Origin: Actinobacteria bacterium UBA7422
Lineage (GTDB): Bacteria; Actinomycetota; Actinomycetes; S36-B12
Assembly (NCBI GenBank): GCA_002469525.1
Contig: DKME01000069.1
Location: forward strand, 1-13,171
Length of the DNA: 13,171 nucleotides
Direction: 5' to 3'
In this document: piece by piece, positions 6,561-13,171 of the stretch
Layout of the letters: each line of letters starts with the position of its first letter
How positions within the stretch are numbered: the stretch's first letter is position 1
Notes under the pieces: model-generated
The model's database searches: none
What the model was told of the DNA's origin: nothing
What the model saw: only the letters and a program-made list of their open reading frames with translations
Position numbers and translations under genes: made by a program

Positions 6561-7318
6561 TGCTGTTGGCGATCGATGTAGGAAACACCAATACCGTGAT
6601 TGGGCTATATGAGGGACTCGTGCTGCATAAGTCTTGGCGAATCAAGACAGATTCTTCTGAGACCGCCGACGAACTCGCATTGAAATACAAAGGGCTTTTG
6701 GCTAATGAACCAGCGGCTAGTGGAGTTGCACTGTGCAGCACAGTTCCTGCGGTGCTTCATCAAATGCGACTCATGATCGATCGCTATTTCAGTGACCTTC
6801 CCACGGTGATCGTCGAGCCAGGAATCAAGACAGGCGTCCCGATTCTGACTGACAACCCAAAAGAAGTCGGGGCTGACCGTATTGTCAACACGCTCGCTGC
6901 CCATTACCTTTTCGGAGGGCCATGCATTGTTGTTGATTTCGGAACATCCACGAATCTTGACGTAGTCTCCGAAAAAGGTGAATTTCTCGGCGGCGCATTA
7001 GCCCCTGGCATTGAAATCTCACTCGAAGCTTTATCCGAACGAGCTGCCCAACTCCGAAAGGTGGAGTTGGTCGCGCCACGATCGGTGATTGGCAAAAACA
7101 CAGTGGAGGCACTGCAGTCCGGCGCGCTTTATGGTTTTGCCGGCCAAGTAGACGGACTCGCAGAGCGCATAATCGAGGAAGTTGGACCGGTCACAGCAGT
7201 TGTAGCGACAGGCGGACTCAGCCAAATAGTCGTGAACGAGTCCCGAACAATTACCAATCATGAGCCGGACCTGACCCTTCTTGGCCTGGCATTGCTCTTT
7301 GAAAAAAACCAGGACTAG
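6560..7318 (+). CDS. coaX: Type III pantothenate kinase
   Basis: CoaX phosphorylates pantothenate to 4'-phosphopantothenate, the first committed step to CoA. Type III enzymes are ASKHA-fold kinases, need a monovalent cation and are not feedback-inhibited by CoA. In this 252-residue protein the phosphate loop is AIDVGNTNT (Asp6 onward), the catalytic block is GADRIVN (Asp106), and VVDFGTSTNLDVV (Asp126, Gly128, Thr129) is the second nucleotide block. GGALAPGI and SVIGKNTVEALQSG are typical of the family, and VVATGG lies near the C terminus. The STNLD stretch is closer to mycobacterial CoaX than to the TTFD of firmicutes. It directly uses the product of PanC from the same operon. Its stop lies inside the terminator hairpin of the opposing gene. 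Confidence 0.96.
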   Translation: MLLAIDVGNTNTVIGLYEGLVLHKSWRIKTDSSETADELALKYKGLLANEPAASGVALCSTVPAVLHQMRLMIDRYFSDLPTVIVEPGIKTGVPILTDNPKEVGADRIVNTLAAHYLFGGPCIVVDFGTSTNLDVVSEKGEFLGGALAPGIEISLEALSERAAQLRKVELVAPRSVIGKNTVEALQSGALYGFAGQVDGLAERIIEEVGPVTAVVATGGLSQIVVNESRTITNHEPDLTLLGLALLFEKNQD

Positions 7319-7343
7319 CCTGAGTCAATAGCTTGTAGCCTGG
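7302..7343 (-). terminator. Intrinsic terminator of the HAD gene, overlapping coaX
   Basis: Read on the minus strand, CCAGGCTA (7343 to 7336) pairs with TAGTCCTGG (7317 to 7309), leaving one bulged base and an 18-base loop. The stem is followed at once by seven T residues (7308 to 7302). This is a standard Rho-independent layout for the HAD gene. The loop contains that gene's TGA stop, and the stem and T-tract lie in the last codons of coaX. On the plus strand there is no T-tract after the stem, so it should act mainly in the minus direction. Confidence 0.65.
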
Positions 7344-8017
7344 GAACCGGCAATAACACCCAAAACAGTCGCCAGTCCGTGCGTTGGCCCAGAAGTTCGA
7401 GGGAGAATCAAGGTTCTAATGCCCACGGCTCCAGCTCCGCCGTCATCGATTGCGTTGTCGCCAACCATGAGTAGGTCCGCAGGGTGTATTTCGATTGCTG
7501 CGGCGACTGCCAAAAATATTTCAGGGTTTGGCTTGACGTATCCCAATTGCGCGGACGTAAATATATGATTCACGCTTTGCGCTATTCCAAGTCGCTCGGC
7601 AATTGCGGGCAGATCGTGGGCGATATTGGAAACAATGACGGTTGTGATTCCTTGCTCCTGTAGCGCGTCAAGGACCGCCAAGCTGTCGTCGTACACACGC
7701 CAAGACTCAGTCATCGTCGAGTACAGCGCGGAGGTTAGTGGTTCCTCAGCAAAGTCGCTGAGCAGACGAGTGAAAATCTCTTCATTGGCCCGCCTGCTTA
7801 GATCGCGTTCGTGGTCGGGGTCTTCGATGCGGGCAAACTCAACGATTGAATTCAACTTTGGCAGGATCTCGTCATAATCGCGTGGATCAAGCCCGACCTT
7901 GTTGCATGCAGTTCCAAGCCATTCCTCACTACTGCCCTGGTCAACCAGGGTTGAATGAAAGTCAAAAAGAACGCCTTTGATTGGTGTTGGCTCAAAAAGT
8001 GGATGCATAAGGCTCAT
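7325..8017 (-). CDS. HAD-superfamily hydrolase
   Basis: The protein has the four HAD motifs: LFDFHSTL with nucleophile Asp19, IVSN with Ser130, GYVKPNP with Lys162, and MVGDNAIDD (Asp187, Asp191/192). The cap is helical and sits between motifs I and II, as in subfamily I members such as phosphoglycolate phosphatase or haloacid dehalogenase. The second aspartate of motif I, the usual general acid of HAD phosphatases, is His21 here, so the substrate cannot be guessed. I chose ATG at 8017 (230 residues): TACAAT (8029 to 8024) sits 6 bases before it, which suits a leaderless message. ATG at 8008, with AGGA eight bases before, is nearly as good. A TTG at 8050 would add 11 residues that do not look conserved. 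It is a single-gene unit between coaX and lysS with its own terminator. Confidence 0.85.
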   Translation of the reverse strand: MSLMHPLFEPTPIKGVLFDFHSTLVDQGSSEEWLGTACNKVGLDPRDYDEILPKLNSIVEFARIEDPDHERDLSRRANEEIFTRLLSDFAEEPLTSALYSTMTESWRVYDDSLAVLDALQEQGITTVIVSNIAHDLPAIAERLGIAQSVNHIFTSAQLGYVKPNPEIFLAVAAAIEIHPADLLMVGDNAIDDGGAGAVGIRTLILPRTSGPTHGLATVLGVIAGSQATSY

Positions 8018-8023
8018 CCTGTG

Positions 8024-8054
8024 ATTGTAATTCCAAGTTTCTAGGTCCAAGTTT
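8024..8054 (-). promoter_or_regulatory. Promoter of the HAD gene with a tandem 9-bp repeat
   Basis: On the minus strand TACAAT (8029 to 8024) matches five of six bases of the TATAAT consensus, with a TTGGAC -35-like box 15 bases upstream. Transcription from it would begin at or next to ATG 8017. The -35 region contains a perfect direct repeat, on the plus strand TCCAAGTTT at 8032-8040 and 8046-8054, separated by CTAGG. Repeat units 14 bases apart over a -35 box could be an operator for a regulator, but that is inference. Confidence 0.45.
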
Positions 8055-8070
8055 GCGGTAGATCACCTTC

Positions 8071-8087
8071 TATTAGCCTTAGCGACT
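8071..8087 (+). promoter_or_regulatory. Candidate -10 region of lysS
   Basis: TATTAG (8071-8076) and the overlapping TAGCCT (8074-8079) both resemble actinobacterial -10 boxes. The second lies 8 bases before the lysS GTG, again the leaderless spacing. There is no Shine-Dalgarno sequence and no convincing -35 box. No T-box or lysine riboswitch fits in the roughly 70-base gap. Confidence 0.3.
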
Positions 8088-9593
8088 GTGAGCGACGAAG
8101 TCGAGAGCGAAACAGAAATCCCCGAACAGGTGCAGATCCGGCGAAATAAACGCCAAGCGATCTTGGACTCGGGTGCGCAGGCTTACCCTGTCTCGCTTCC
8201 CATTACCGCCTCTATTGCGCAACTTCGTGCCGAACACGGGCACTTGGATGCCGAAGCTGCAACCGGAATCACTGTGGGAATTGCCGGTCGAGTGATTTTC
8301 AGTCGGAATACGGGAAAGCTCGCATTCGCCACACTTTCAGCAGGTGGGGGTGAAACCATTCAGGCCATGGTTTCACTAGGCCAGGTCGGTGAGCAGAGCC
8401 TCTCAGAATGGAAGGCTCTGGTGGACCTAGGCGACCAAGTGTTCGTCAGCGGTGAAGTAATTACGTCAAAGCGTGGCGAACTCTCCGTATTCGTTGATTC
8501 GTGGAGCATGGCCTCCAAGTCACTTCGTCCGCTGCCTGTCGCTCATAAAGAAATGAATGAAGAGTCAAGAGTTCGTCAGCGCTATGTCGACCTAATTATG
8601 CGACCGGAGGCGCAGGTCATGGCGCGTACCAGGGTCAAGACTGTTTCTGCACTGAGAACATCACTCTCGAATCGCGAGTACCTTGAAATTGAAACTCCCA
8701 TGCTGCAAACCCAACCGGGCGGCGCGACCGCTCGGCCTTTCATAACTCATTCAAACGCTTTCGGAATCGATCTATATTTGCGAATAGCCCCCGAGTTGTT
8801 CCTCAAGAGAGCCGTCGTTGGAGGGCTAGACCGAGTTTTCGAGATCAATAGAAACTTTCGCAATGAAGGTGCTGACTCGACACACTCGCCTGAGTTCGCA
8901 ATGCTGGAGTTCTACCAGGCGTTTGCCGACTATCAAGACATGGCAACCATTACCCGCGAACTGATTCAAGAGGCAGCTCAAACTGTGGCTGGTTCCCTCA
9001 CCGTTACACATTTCGACGGAAGTGAGCACGACCTTTCTGGGGTGTGGCCCCAAATTGATCTTTATGAATCGTTGTCACATGCTGTGAACCAAGAAGTCAC
9101 ACCCGAAACTTCGCGCGTGATCTTGGAGGAGTTGTGCTCAAGTGTTGACATTAAGTTTGCGCCTAGTTGGGTTAATGGCAAACTCGTTGAAGAACTATTC
9201 GAGCATTACATAATTCCAACATTTACCGGTCCAACATTTGTTATGCATTTTCCAGTCGACACATCGCCGCTAACGCGGGATCACCGTTCTCGCGCAGGCG
9301 TTGTGGAAAAGTGGGACCTGTATGTCGACGGTTTTGAACTTGCTACGGGCTACTCCGAACTCGTGGATCCCGTGATTCAACGTGAACGGCTGGTTGAGCA
9401 AGCATCCCTTGGCGCTCAAGGTGACAAAGAAGCAATGCCACTCGACGAAGACTTTTTGAGGGCGCTTGAACACGGGATGCCTCCAAGTGGTGGGGTTGGA
9501 CTGGGAGTTGATCGACTGCTCATGGCGCTAACTGGACAGGGGATCCGTGAAACGGTTCTCTTCCCACTGGTTAAACCTGAGAGGGACAAATGA
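8088..9593 (+). CDS. lysS: Lysyl-tRNA synthetase, class II
   Basis: LysS charges tRNA-Lys with lysine. The 501-residue protein has an N-terminal OB-fold anticodon-binding domain (about 60-160, starting GIAGRVIFS), then the class II catalytic domain. Motif 1 lies near RQRYVDLIMRPEA and the following helix. Motif 2 is FEINRNFRNEG (251-261), continued by THSPEFAMLEFYQAF. Motif 3 is GVGLGVDRLLMAL with Arg476. The length is that of ordinary bacterial LysS; there is no membrane domain, so it is not the mycobacterial LysX fusion. The start is GTG at 8088, with no better upstream choice. The stop overlaps the ATG of the GNAT gene as ATGA, so the two form an operon. It occupies the same relative place as Rv3598c, between coaX and clpC. 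Confidence 0.96.
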   Translation: MSDEVESETEIPEQVQIRRNKRQAILDSGAQAYPVSLPITASIAQLRAEHGHLDAEAATGITVGIAGRVIFSRNTGKLAFATLSAGGGETIQAMVSLGQVGEQSLSEWKALVDLGDQVFVSGEVITSKRGELSVFVDSWSMASKSLRPLPVAHKEMNEESRVRQRYVDLIMRPEAQVMARTRVKTVSALRTSLSNREYLEIETPMLQTQPGGATARPFITHSNAFGIDLYLRIAPELFLKRAVVGGLDRVFEINRNFRNEGADSTHSPEFAMLEFYQAFADYQDMATITRELIQEAAQTVAGSLTVTHFDGSEHDLSGVWPQIDLYESLSHAVNQEVTPETSRVILEELCSSVDIKFAPSWVNGKLVEELFEHYIIPTFTGPTFVMHFPVDTSPLTRDHRSRAGVVEKWDLYVDGFELATGYSELVDPVIQRERLVEQASLGAQGDKEAMPLDEDFLRALEHGMPPSGGVGLGVDRLLMALTGQGIRETVLFPLVKPERDK

Positions 9594-10087
9594 TCCAGAT
9601 CAGGCCCGCTCGGACATCTGATGTTCGAGAGATTCGAAACATTATCGACTCGTTTTCAACCGATGGAAGCCTGTTGTCAAAAGCGACAGTGACCATTTTC
9701 GAAAATATTCAAGAATTCTTGGTGGCGGCCGAGGGTGACCGGATTATCGGTTGCGGTGCACTTCACGTGATGTGGGAAGACTTAGCAGAAGTCCGTACAT
9801 TGGCCGTGGTTCCTGACAGGTCGAATGAAGGAATTGGATCACAACTGCTGGAGCAACTCTTGGACAAAGCGCGAGCGCTGGGTATTCGACGTGTTTTTTG
9901 CCTGACCTTTAGAAAAGAATTCTTTGGTCACCACGGATTCGTGGAAATTGAAAATACACCTGTCGGCCATGAAGTCTATGAACAACTGTTGCAGTCTTTC
10001 GACGAAGGTGTGGCAGAGTTTCTGGGACTTGAGCGGGTCAAGCCGAACACCTTGGGTAACTTTCGAATGTTAAACGAAAACATTTAG
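9590..10087 (+). CDS. argA: ArgA-like GNAT N-acetyltransferase (N-acetylglutamate synthase type)
   Basis: This 165-residue single-domain GNAT closely resembles the short actinobacterial N-acetylglutamate synthase Rv2747. Shared features are IRPARTSDV at the start, GCGALHVMWEDLAEVRTLAV with strand 4 of the fold, the acetyl-CoA loop near NEGIGSQLL (79-87), CLTFRKEFFGHHGF (104-117), and the C-terminal GVAEFLGLERVKPNTLGN. Rv2747-type enzymes acetylate glutamate, and glutamine as well, to begin arginine synthesis. They lack the amino-acid-kinase domain of E. coli ArgA. The gene starts inside the lysS stop codon, so its translation is coupled to lysS. The symbol rests on family likeness; a different amino acid acceptor remains possible. 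Confidence 0.85.
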   Translation: MIQIRPARTSDVREIRNIIDSFSTDGSLLSKATVTIFENIQEFLVAAEGDRIIGCGALHVMWEDLAEVRTLAVVPDRSNEGIGSQLLEQLLDKARALGIRRVFCLTFRKEFFGHHGFVEIENTPVGHEVYEQLLQSFDEGVAEFLGLERVKPNTLGNFRMLNENI

Positions 10088-10096
10088 GCCACGCAC

Positions 10097-12904
10097 CTAG
10101 CCGGTATTGCGCAACCCTGTTGCAATACCGTTGATTGTCAGGCTCAAGGCTCGGGTGAGTTCGATGCTCGCTGAGTTTCCTCGCGCTCTTTCAAGAAGCG
10201 AGACCTGAAGGTTGTGCAGCGGTAGTAAATACGTGTCTCGCGTGGCAAGAGTTCTGGCAAGTGAAGGATTGTTGGCAAGCAAACTGGTTTCTCCGGTGAT
10301 CGCGAGTATCCGTTGGACGCTCTGGTGGTATTCATGCTGGATCGATTCAAAAATGTAGTGCATTTCCGGGGGTACGAGTCGATCTACATATTGAGTCGCC
10401 ACATTGAGGTCTGTTTTTGCGAGAGTCATTTCGACATTGGAAATAAAGTTTCGAAAGAAATCCCAATCCTGATACATATTGGAGAGTTCTTCACCGAAAC
10501 CGGCGTCCATGGTCGCTTGTAAGCCAGAGCCCACACCAAACCAACCGGGTACGACCTGACGAGACTGTGTCCACCCGAATACCCACGGAATAGCACGAAG
10601 GCCTTCGATACCAGCCTCAGTGTCAGGCCGCCTCGAGGGCCTAGAACCAAAATGCATTGCACCGAATTCTTCAACGGGAGTTGAGAGTGCGAAGTATTGT
10701 GGAAGTTGTGGGTCAAGAATGAGTGACCGATATTTTTCTTGAGCATTCGAAGAAGCAATCGACATGACTTCATCCCAGCGATTCAGTTCACGTGCTGACC
10801 TTCGTGGGGTTTGATGGAGCAGTGAAGCATCAAGTACGGCTGCCGCCATTTGCTCAAGATTGTCCTGAGCAAGGACTGGAAGTAGATACTTGTCTGAAAT
10901 GACTTCGCCCTGCTCGGTGATTTTGATCTGGCCGGAAAGAACACCCCAGGGCTGAGACATGATCGCTTCGTAGGTTGGCCCACCGCCACGACCAACGGTT
11001 CCGCCACGACCATGGAAAAGCCTCAATGAAACATTATGTTTCGCCGCGATGTCACGCAACTTGCGCTGGGCCAGGTGAATTTCCCACTGCGAAGTTGTGA
11101 TCCCAGCGTCTTTATTCGAGTCGGAGTAACCCAGCATTACTTCTTGTCGGTTTCCGCGTGAGGCAACAAGTGAACGGTAGGTGGGATCTGACAGCAGGGA
11201 ATCAATGATTGTACCGGCGGCCTTGAGCTCCGCTACGGTTTCGAGCAATGGCACGAAATTGACAAGTGAGGAGTTGGTGTCCGTGTTAACCAAACCTGCT
11301 TCCCGGCCCAGGACAACCGCCGCGAGTATGTCGTCGGCACCTTTTGTCATGGAAACTATGACGGATTCAAGTGCGCGATTACCGAACTCAAGAACAATAT
11401 CCTTTGCCACAACCAAAGTGTTGAAAGTAGTTGTGCCTTCCTCGTCGAGTGGTGGCGGCGTTGGTGCCAGTGGGCGCTGTGATTGGAGTTCGGCCGCGAG
11501 CAACGTGAAGCGTTCCTGGGCGCTCAAATTCAGGTACTCGTTGGGAGACTGACCGCCTAAACGGCCGATCAATTGTGAAATTGCTCCCTGGAATTTTTCA
11601 GAATGCTCACGAATATCCAATGTTGCAAGGGGAAGACCCACACTTGAAACAACTCGGATTGCTTGTTCGAGTTCGCCTTGGGCAATGAGTTCACCTTTGT
11701 GGGTGAGGAGGTTCCGTCGGATCATAAATAGGTCGTTAAGGATTTCTTGGGTACTTGCGTAGTCGCGTCCGACCACACGCGGTGACCCACTGACCAATCG
11801 ATCATGTGTCAGGTGGAGCCTGAGACGAATAATGGTGAGTTTGATGCGAATCGGTTCTTCCGCATTGAGTCGGAGGTAACGCCGATCAAACTCGGGAAGC
11901 AATTCAAGATCCGTGTTTATCGAGTCCCATAAATCAGGTGAGTCGCCCACAATTCTCTCGGAAATAGAGAGGTCCTCGATTAACGAATCAATGTGTGGTA
12001 AAAGGTCCGTCAGCGCATTTTCACGCAGGAAGGTGACAACTTCAGCAGTGAGCTCTGGGGTGACGAATGGATTGCCGTCGCGATCGCCGCCGATCCAAGA
12101 ACCAAAACTAATGGGACGCGAGTCGGCCGGAGGCTCAACTCCGAGTTCTTTGAAAGCATCTGCCAAGTCATTGAGTACTTCGCCGAGGGGTCCACGCGTG
12201 AGGTCGTTCATGTAATACAGCGCATTGCGCGCCTCATCCAATACTTGCGGCTTTTCAAGCCGAAGCTCATCGGTTTGCCATAGGAGATCGATCAATTCGG
12301 CCAAGCGTTTGGTGCGTGTCGCACTCGAGACTCTTTGATCCATCAATGTGTCTGCGATTTTTCGCAACTTGATGAGTACTGAACGCCGGGCTGCTTCGGT
12401 CGGGTGTGCGGTAAAGACCGGACGCACTGACATATTGCTGGCAAGTGCAGTGACGTCAGCTTGGGAATAGAGGGAACGTTGCTTGGCTGACAGTGCCTCT
12501 TTCACAACCTTGGCAAGGGGAGATCCGGCGCTAACGTACGCGTCCAGTACGTCATTGGTGCGCTCAACCTGCTCGGCGATATTTGCTAAATCGAAATAGA
12601 TTGAAAACGAACGGGCCAGCAAGATGGCTGCCTCTAGGTCAAGCTCGCGTAATTTCTGGGTCGCGGCCAGGGGATCTTCCCTGATTAGTGCTCTCACCTG
12701 CTCGACAAGGTCGAGTAATCCTTGACCTTCCTGTCGGACCAAAGTGTGGCCAAGAAGGTCTCCCAGCAGTCGAATATTGCTCCGAAGTCGGAGATCGGTT
12801 TCAGACTCTTCGATGGATTGCCTCACGGGCGCATTGTGTCCTACGCCATATTTCCGGGAGATTTCGCGTTGGGCGTACGAATTGTGGGGGATCTCGGGTT
12901 TCAC
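10097..12904 (-). CDS. ppc: Phosphoenolpyruvate carboxylase
   Basis: PPC carboxylates PEP with bicarbonate to oxaloacetate, replenishing the TCA cycle and feeding aspartate, the substrate of NadB. The 935-residue protein carries all hallmark blocks: FTAHPTEAARRS with catalytic His167, GSWIGGDRDGNPFVT (268-282), GYSDSNKDAG with Lys598, LFHGRGGTVGRGGGP with Arg633, the IPWVFGWTQSR block, and the C-terminal GIATGLRNTG with Asn933. Arg633 and Asn933 correspond to residues that bind the aspartate inhibitor in E. coli PPC, so allosteric control is likely. GTG at 12904 is the first start after an in-frame stop at 12916, giving an extension of about 40 residues before the conserved SNIRLLGDLLG. GTG at codon 27 is an alternative, and neither has a strong Shine-Dalgarno sequence. 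It converges on the argA-like gene and diverges from clpC, so it is probably a single-gene unit. Confidence 0.96.
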   Translation of the reverse strand: MKPEIPHNSYAQREISRKYGVGHNAPVRQSIEESETDLRLRSNIRLLGDLLGHTLVRQEGQGLLDLVEQVRALIREDPLAATQKLRELDLEAAILLARSFSIYFDLANIAEQVERTNDVLDAYVSAGSPLAKVVKEALSAKQRSLYSQADVTALASNMSVRPVFTAHPTEAARRSVLIKLRKIADTLMDQRVSSATRTKRLAELIDLLWQTDELRLEKPQVLDEARNALYYMNDLTRGPLGEVLNDLADAFKELGVEPPADSRPISFGSWIGGDRDGNPFVTPELTAEVVTFLRENALTDLLPHIDSLIEDLSISERIVGDSPDLWDSINTDLELLPEFDRRYLRLNAEEPIRIKLTIIRLRLHLTHDRLVSGSPRVVGRDYASTQEILNDLFMIRRNLLTHKGELIAQGELEQAIRVVSSVGLPLATLDIREHSEKFQGAISQLIGRLGGQSPNEYLNLSAQERFTLLAAELQSQRPLAPTPPPLDEEGTTTFNTLVVAKDIVLEFGNRALESVIVSMTKGADDILAAVVLGREAGLVNTDTNSSLVNFVPLLETVAELKAAGTIIDSLLSDPTYRSLVASRGNRQEVMLGYSDSNKDAGITTSQWEIHLAQRKLRDIAAKHNVSLRLFHGRGGTVGRGGGPTYEAIMSQPWGVLSGQIKITEQGEVISDKYLLPVLAQDNLEQMAAAVLDASLLHQTPRRSARELNRWDEVMSIASSNAQEKYRSLILDPQLPQYFALSTPVEEFGAMHFGSRPSRRPDTEAGIEGLRAIPWVFGWTQSRQVVPGWFGVGSGLQATMDAGFGEELSNMYQDWDFFRNFISNVEMTLAKTDLNVATQYVDRLVPPEMHYIFESIQHEYHQSVQRILAITGETSLLANNPSLARTLATRDTYLLPLHNLQVSLLERARGNSASIELTRALSLTINGIATGLRNTG
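10102..10130 (+). terminator. Hairpin between convergent argA-like and ppc genes
   Basis: CGGTATTGC (10102-10110) and GCAATACCG (10122-10130) form a perfect 9-bp stem with an 11-base loop. It begins 14 bases after the argA-like stop and is followed on the plus strand by TTGATTGT, a moderate U-rich tail. On the minus strand a weak T-rich stretch follows some 20 bases later. It lies wholly inside ppc, in the codons for the conserved GIA and NTG residues. A weak terminator for the lysS operon is plausible; coincidence from conserved codons is the alternative. Confidence 0.4.
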
Positions 12905-12983
12905 CGATGTGATTCATAGGGGAGAATGAGGCAAGCCGGTTCGGGTGCCCACACCCGAAGGCGCGCATTAAGGAGAGTGGCCA
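12905..12983. promoter_or_regulatory. Divergent ppc/clpC intergenic region
   Basis: The 79-base gap must hold promoters for both genes. For clpC the Shine-Dalgarno AGGAG (12971-12975) lies 8 bases before ATG and fixes the start. For ppc, TATGAA on the minus strand (12918 to 12913) is a loose -10 match 8 bases before GTG. I saw no convincing -35/-10 pair for clpC; GAGAAT at 12922-12927 is only a loose candidate. The inverted repeat is in the middle. Confidence 0.4.
12940..12959. repeat. Perfect inverted repeat between ppc and clpC
   Basis: TTCGGGTG (12940-12947) and CACCCGAA (12952-12959) are perfect 8-base arms around CCCA. The site lies 36 bases before ppc and 24 before clpC, in a 79-base gap, so a bound regulator could affect either gene. 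No T-tract follows on either strand, which argues against a terminator. It does not fit the ClgR (TTCGC-N5-GCGAA) or HspR consensus as I know them. In a clpC leader it could also fold as an RNA hairpin. Confidence 0.5.
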
Positions 12984-13171
12984 ATGTTCGAAAGGTTTAC
13001 AGACAGAGCCCGCCGGGTGGTTGTCCTCGCACAAGAGGAAGCCCGAATGCTCAATCACAATTACATTGGTACCGAGCACATTCTTTTGGGTCTTATCCAC
13101 GAAGGTGAAGGTGTAGCGGCAAAGGCACTTGAGAGCCTTGGAATTTCACTTGATGCCGTTCGCCAGCAAGT
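12984..13171 (+). CDS. clpC: ATP-dependent Clp protease ATP-binding subunit ClpC, N-terminal part
   Basis: ClpC is the AAA+ unfoldase that feeds proteins to ClpP. Only the first 62 residues are present because the window ends inside the gene. They read MFERFTDRARRVVVLAQEEA, then an invariant-looking NYIGTEHILLGL and the segment EGEGVAAKALESLGI. This is the first repeat of the Clp N-terminal domain, which binds adaptors and substrates. It is nearly identical to the start of actinobacterial ClpC1, and ClpB and ClpA start differently. ATG at 12984 has a strong AGGAG upstream. In Mycobacterium, lsr2 lies between lysS and clpC1; here the argA-like gene and ppc are in that place. Confidence 0.95.
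   Translation, partial: MFERFTDRARRVVVLAQEEARMLNHNYIGTEHILLGLIHEGEGVAAKALESLGISLDAVRQQ

Noticed and set aside
8018..8087. T-box or lysine riboswitch before lysS
   Set aside because: The gap is far too short, has no conserved elements, and the start seems close to leaderless.
8088..9593. LysX-type fusion of LysS with a lysyl-phosphatidylglycerol membrane domain
   Set aside because: The protein is about 500 residues with OB-fold and catalytic domains only, and no membrane segments.
11181..11552. Plus-strand ORF of 123 residues antisense to ppc
   Set aside because: Serine-rich low-complexity product opposite conserved PPC sequence with no start signals.
12940..12959. ClgR operator before clpC
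   Set aside because: The arms and spacing (TTCGG-N10-CCGAA) do not match the TTCGC-N5-GCGAA pattern; kept as an unassigned palindrome.
12801..13100. Minus-strand ORF spanning the ppc/clpC gap
   Set aside because: It is antisense to the ClpC N-terminal codons and overlaps ppc out of frame; the product matches nothing and is Cys/His/Arg-rich.
1..13171. Defence system, CRISPR array, phage or insertion sequence
   Set aside because: All sizeable genes are housekeeping metabolism or translation, and no spaced repeat arrays, transposases, integrases or terminal repeats were seen.

Overview
The window looks like an actinobacterial chromosome of moderate GC content, close to half by eye. The gene order resembles the Mycobacterium tuberculosis block Rv3603c to Rv3596c (DUF2520 protein, panC, panD, coaX, Rv3599c, lysS, lsr2, clpC1). 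The individual proteins are also of actinobacterial type: an ArgA-like GNAT close to Rv2747, a CoaX with the mycobacterial-type phosphate loop, and an N-terminal ClpC. Genes are packed tightly, many starts are GTG, and several genes have a TANNNT -10-like box 6 to 8 bases before the start codon, as in leaderless actinobacterial transcripts. A small-genome free-living actinobacterium is plausible, but the species cannot be told from the sequence.

Bases 1-2309. A short conserved-looking hypothetical protein on the plus strand has an in-frame stop at codon 3 of its likely start. Its 3' end overlaps, tail to tail, a minus-strand pair: a MidA-family methyltransferase followed by a stand-alone NuoD-like protein. 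MidA/NDUFAF7 enzymes are known to methylate an arginine of the complex I subunit homologous to NuoD. Here that arginine is kept, while the quinone-site residues are lost.

Bases 2310-7318. A tightly overlapping plus-strand cofactor operon: DUF2520 Rossmann protein, panC, nadB, nadC, coaX. It makes pantothenate and phosphorylates it (CoA branch), and converts aspartate towards nicotinate mononucleotide (NAD branch). panB, panD, panE and nadA are not in the window.

Bases 7319-10087. A minus-strand HAD-type hydrolase with an intrinsic terminator overlapping the end of coaX, then the divergent plus-strand pair lysS and argA-like acetyltransferase.

Bases 10088-13171. A large minus-strand ppc gene (PEP carboxylase), converging on the argA-like gene around a hairpin built into the conserved PPC C-terminal codons. 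clpC is divergent from ppc, is cut by the window end, and is preceded by a perfect 8-bp inverted repeat. No tRNA, rRNA, CRISPR array, insertion sequence or riboswitch was recognised, and no gene-free stretch exceeds about 80 bases.
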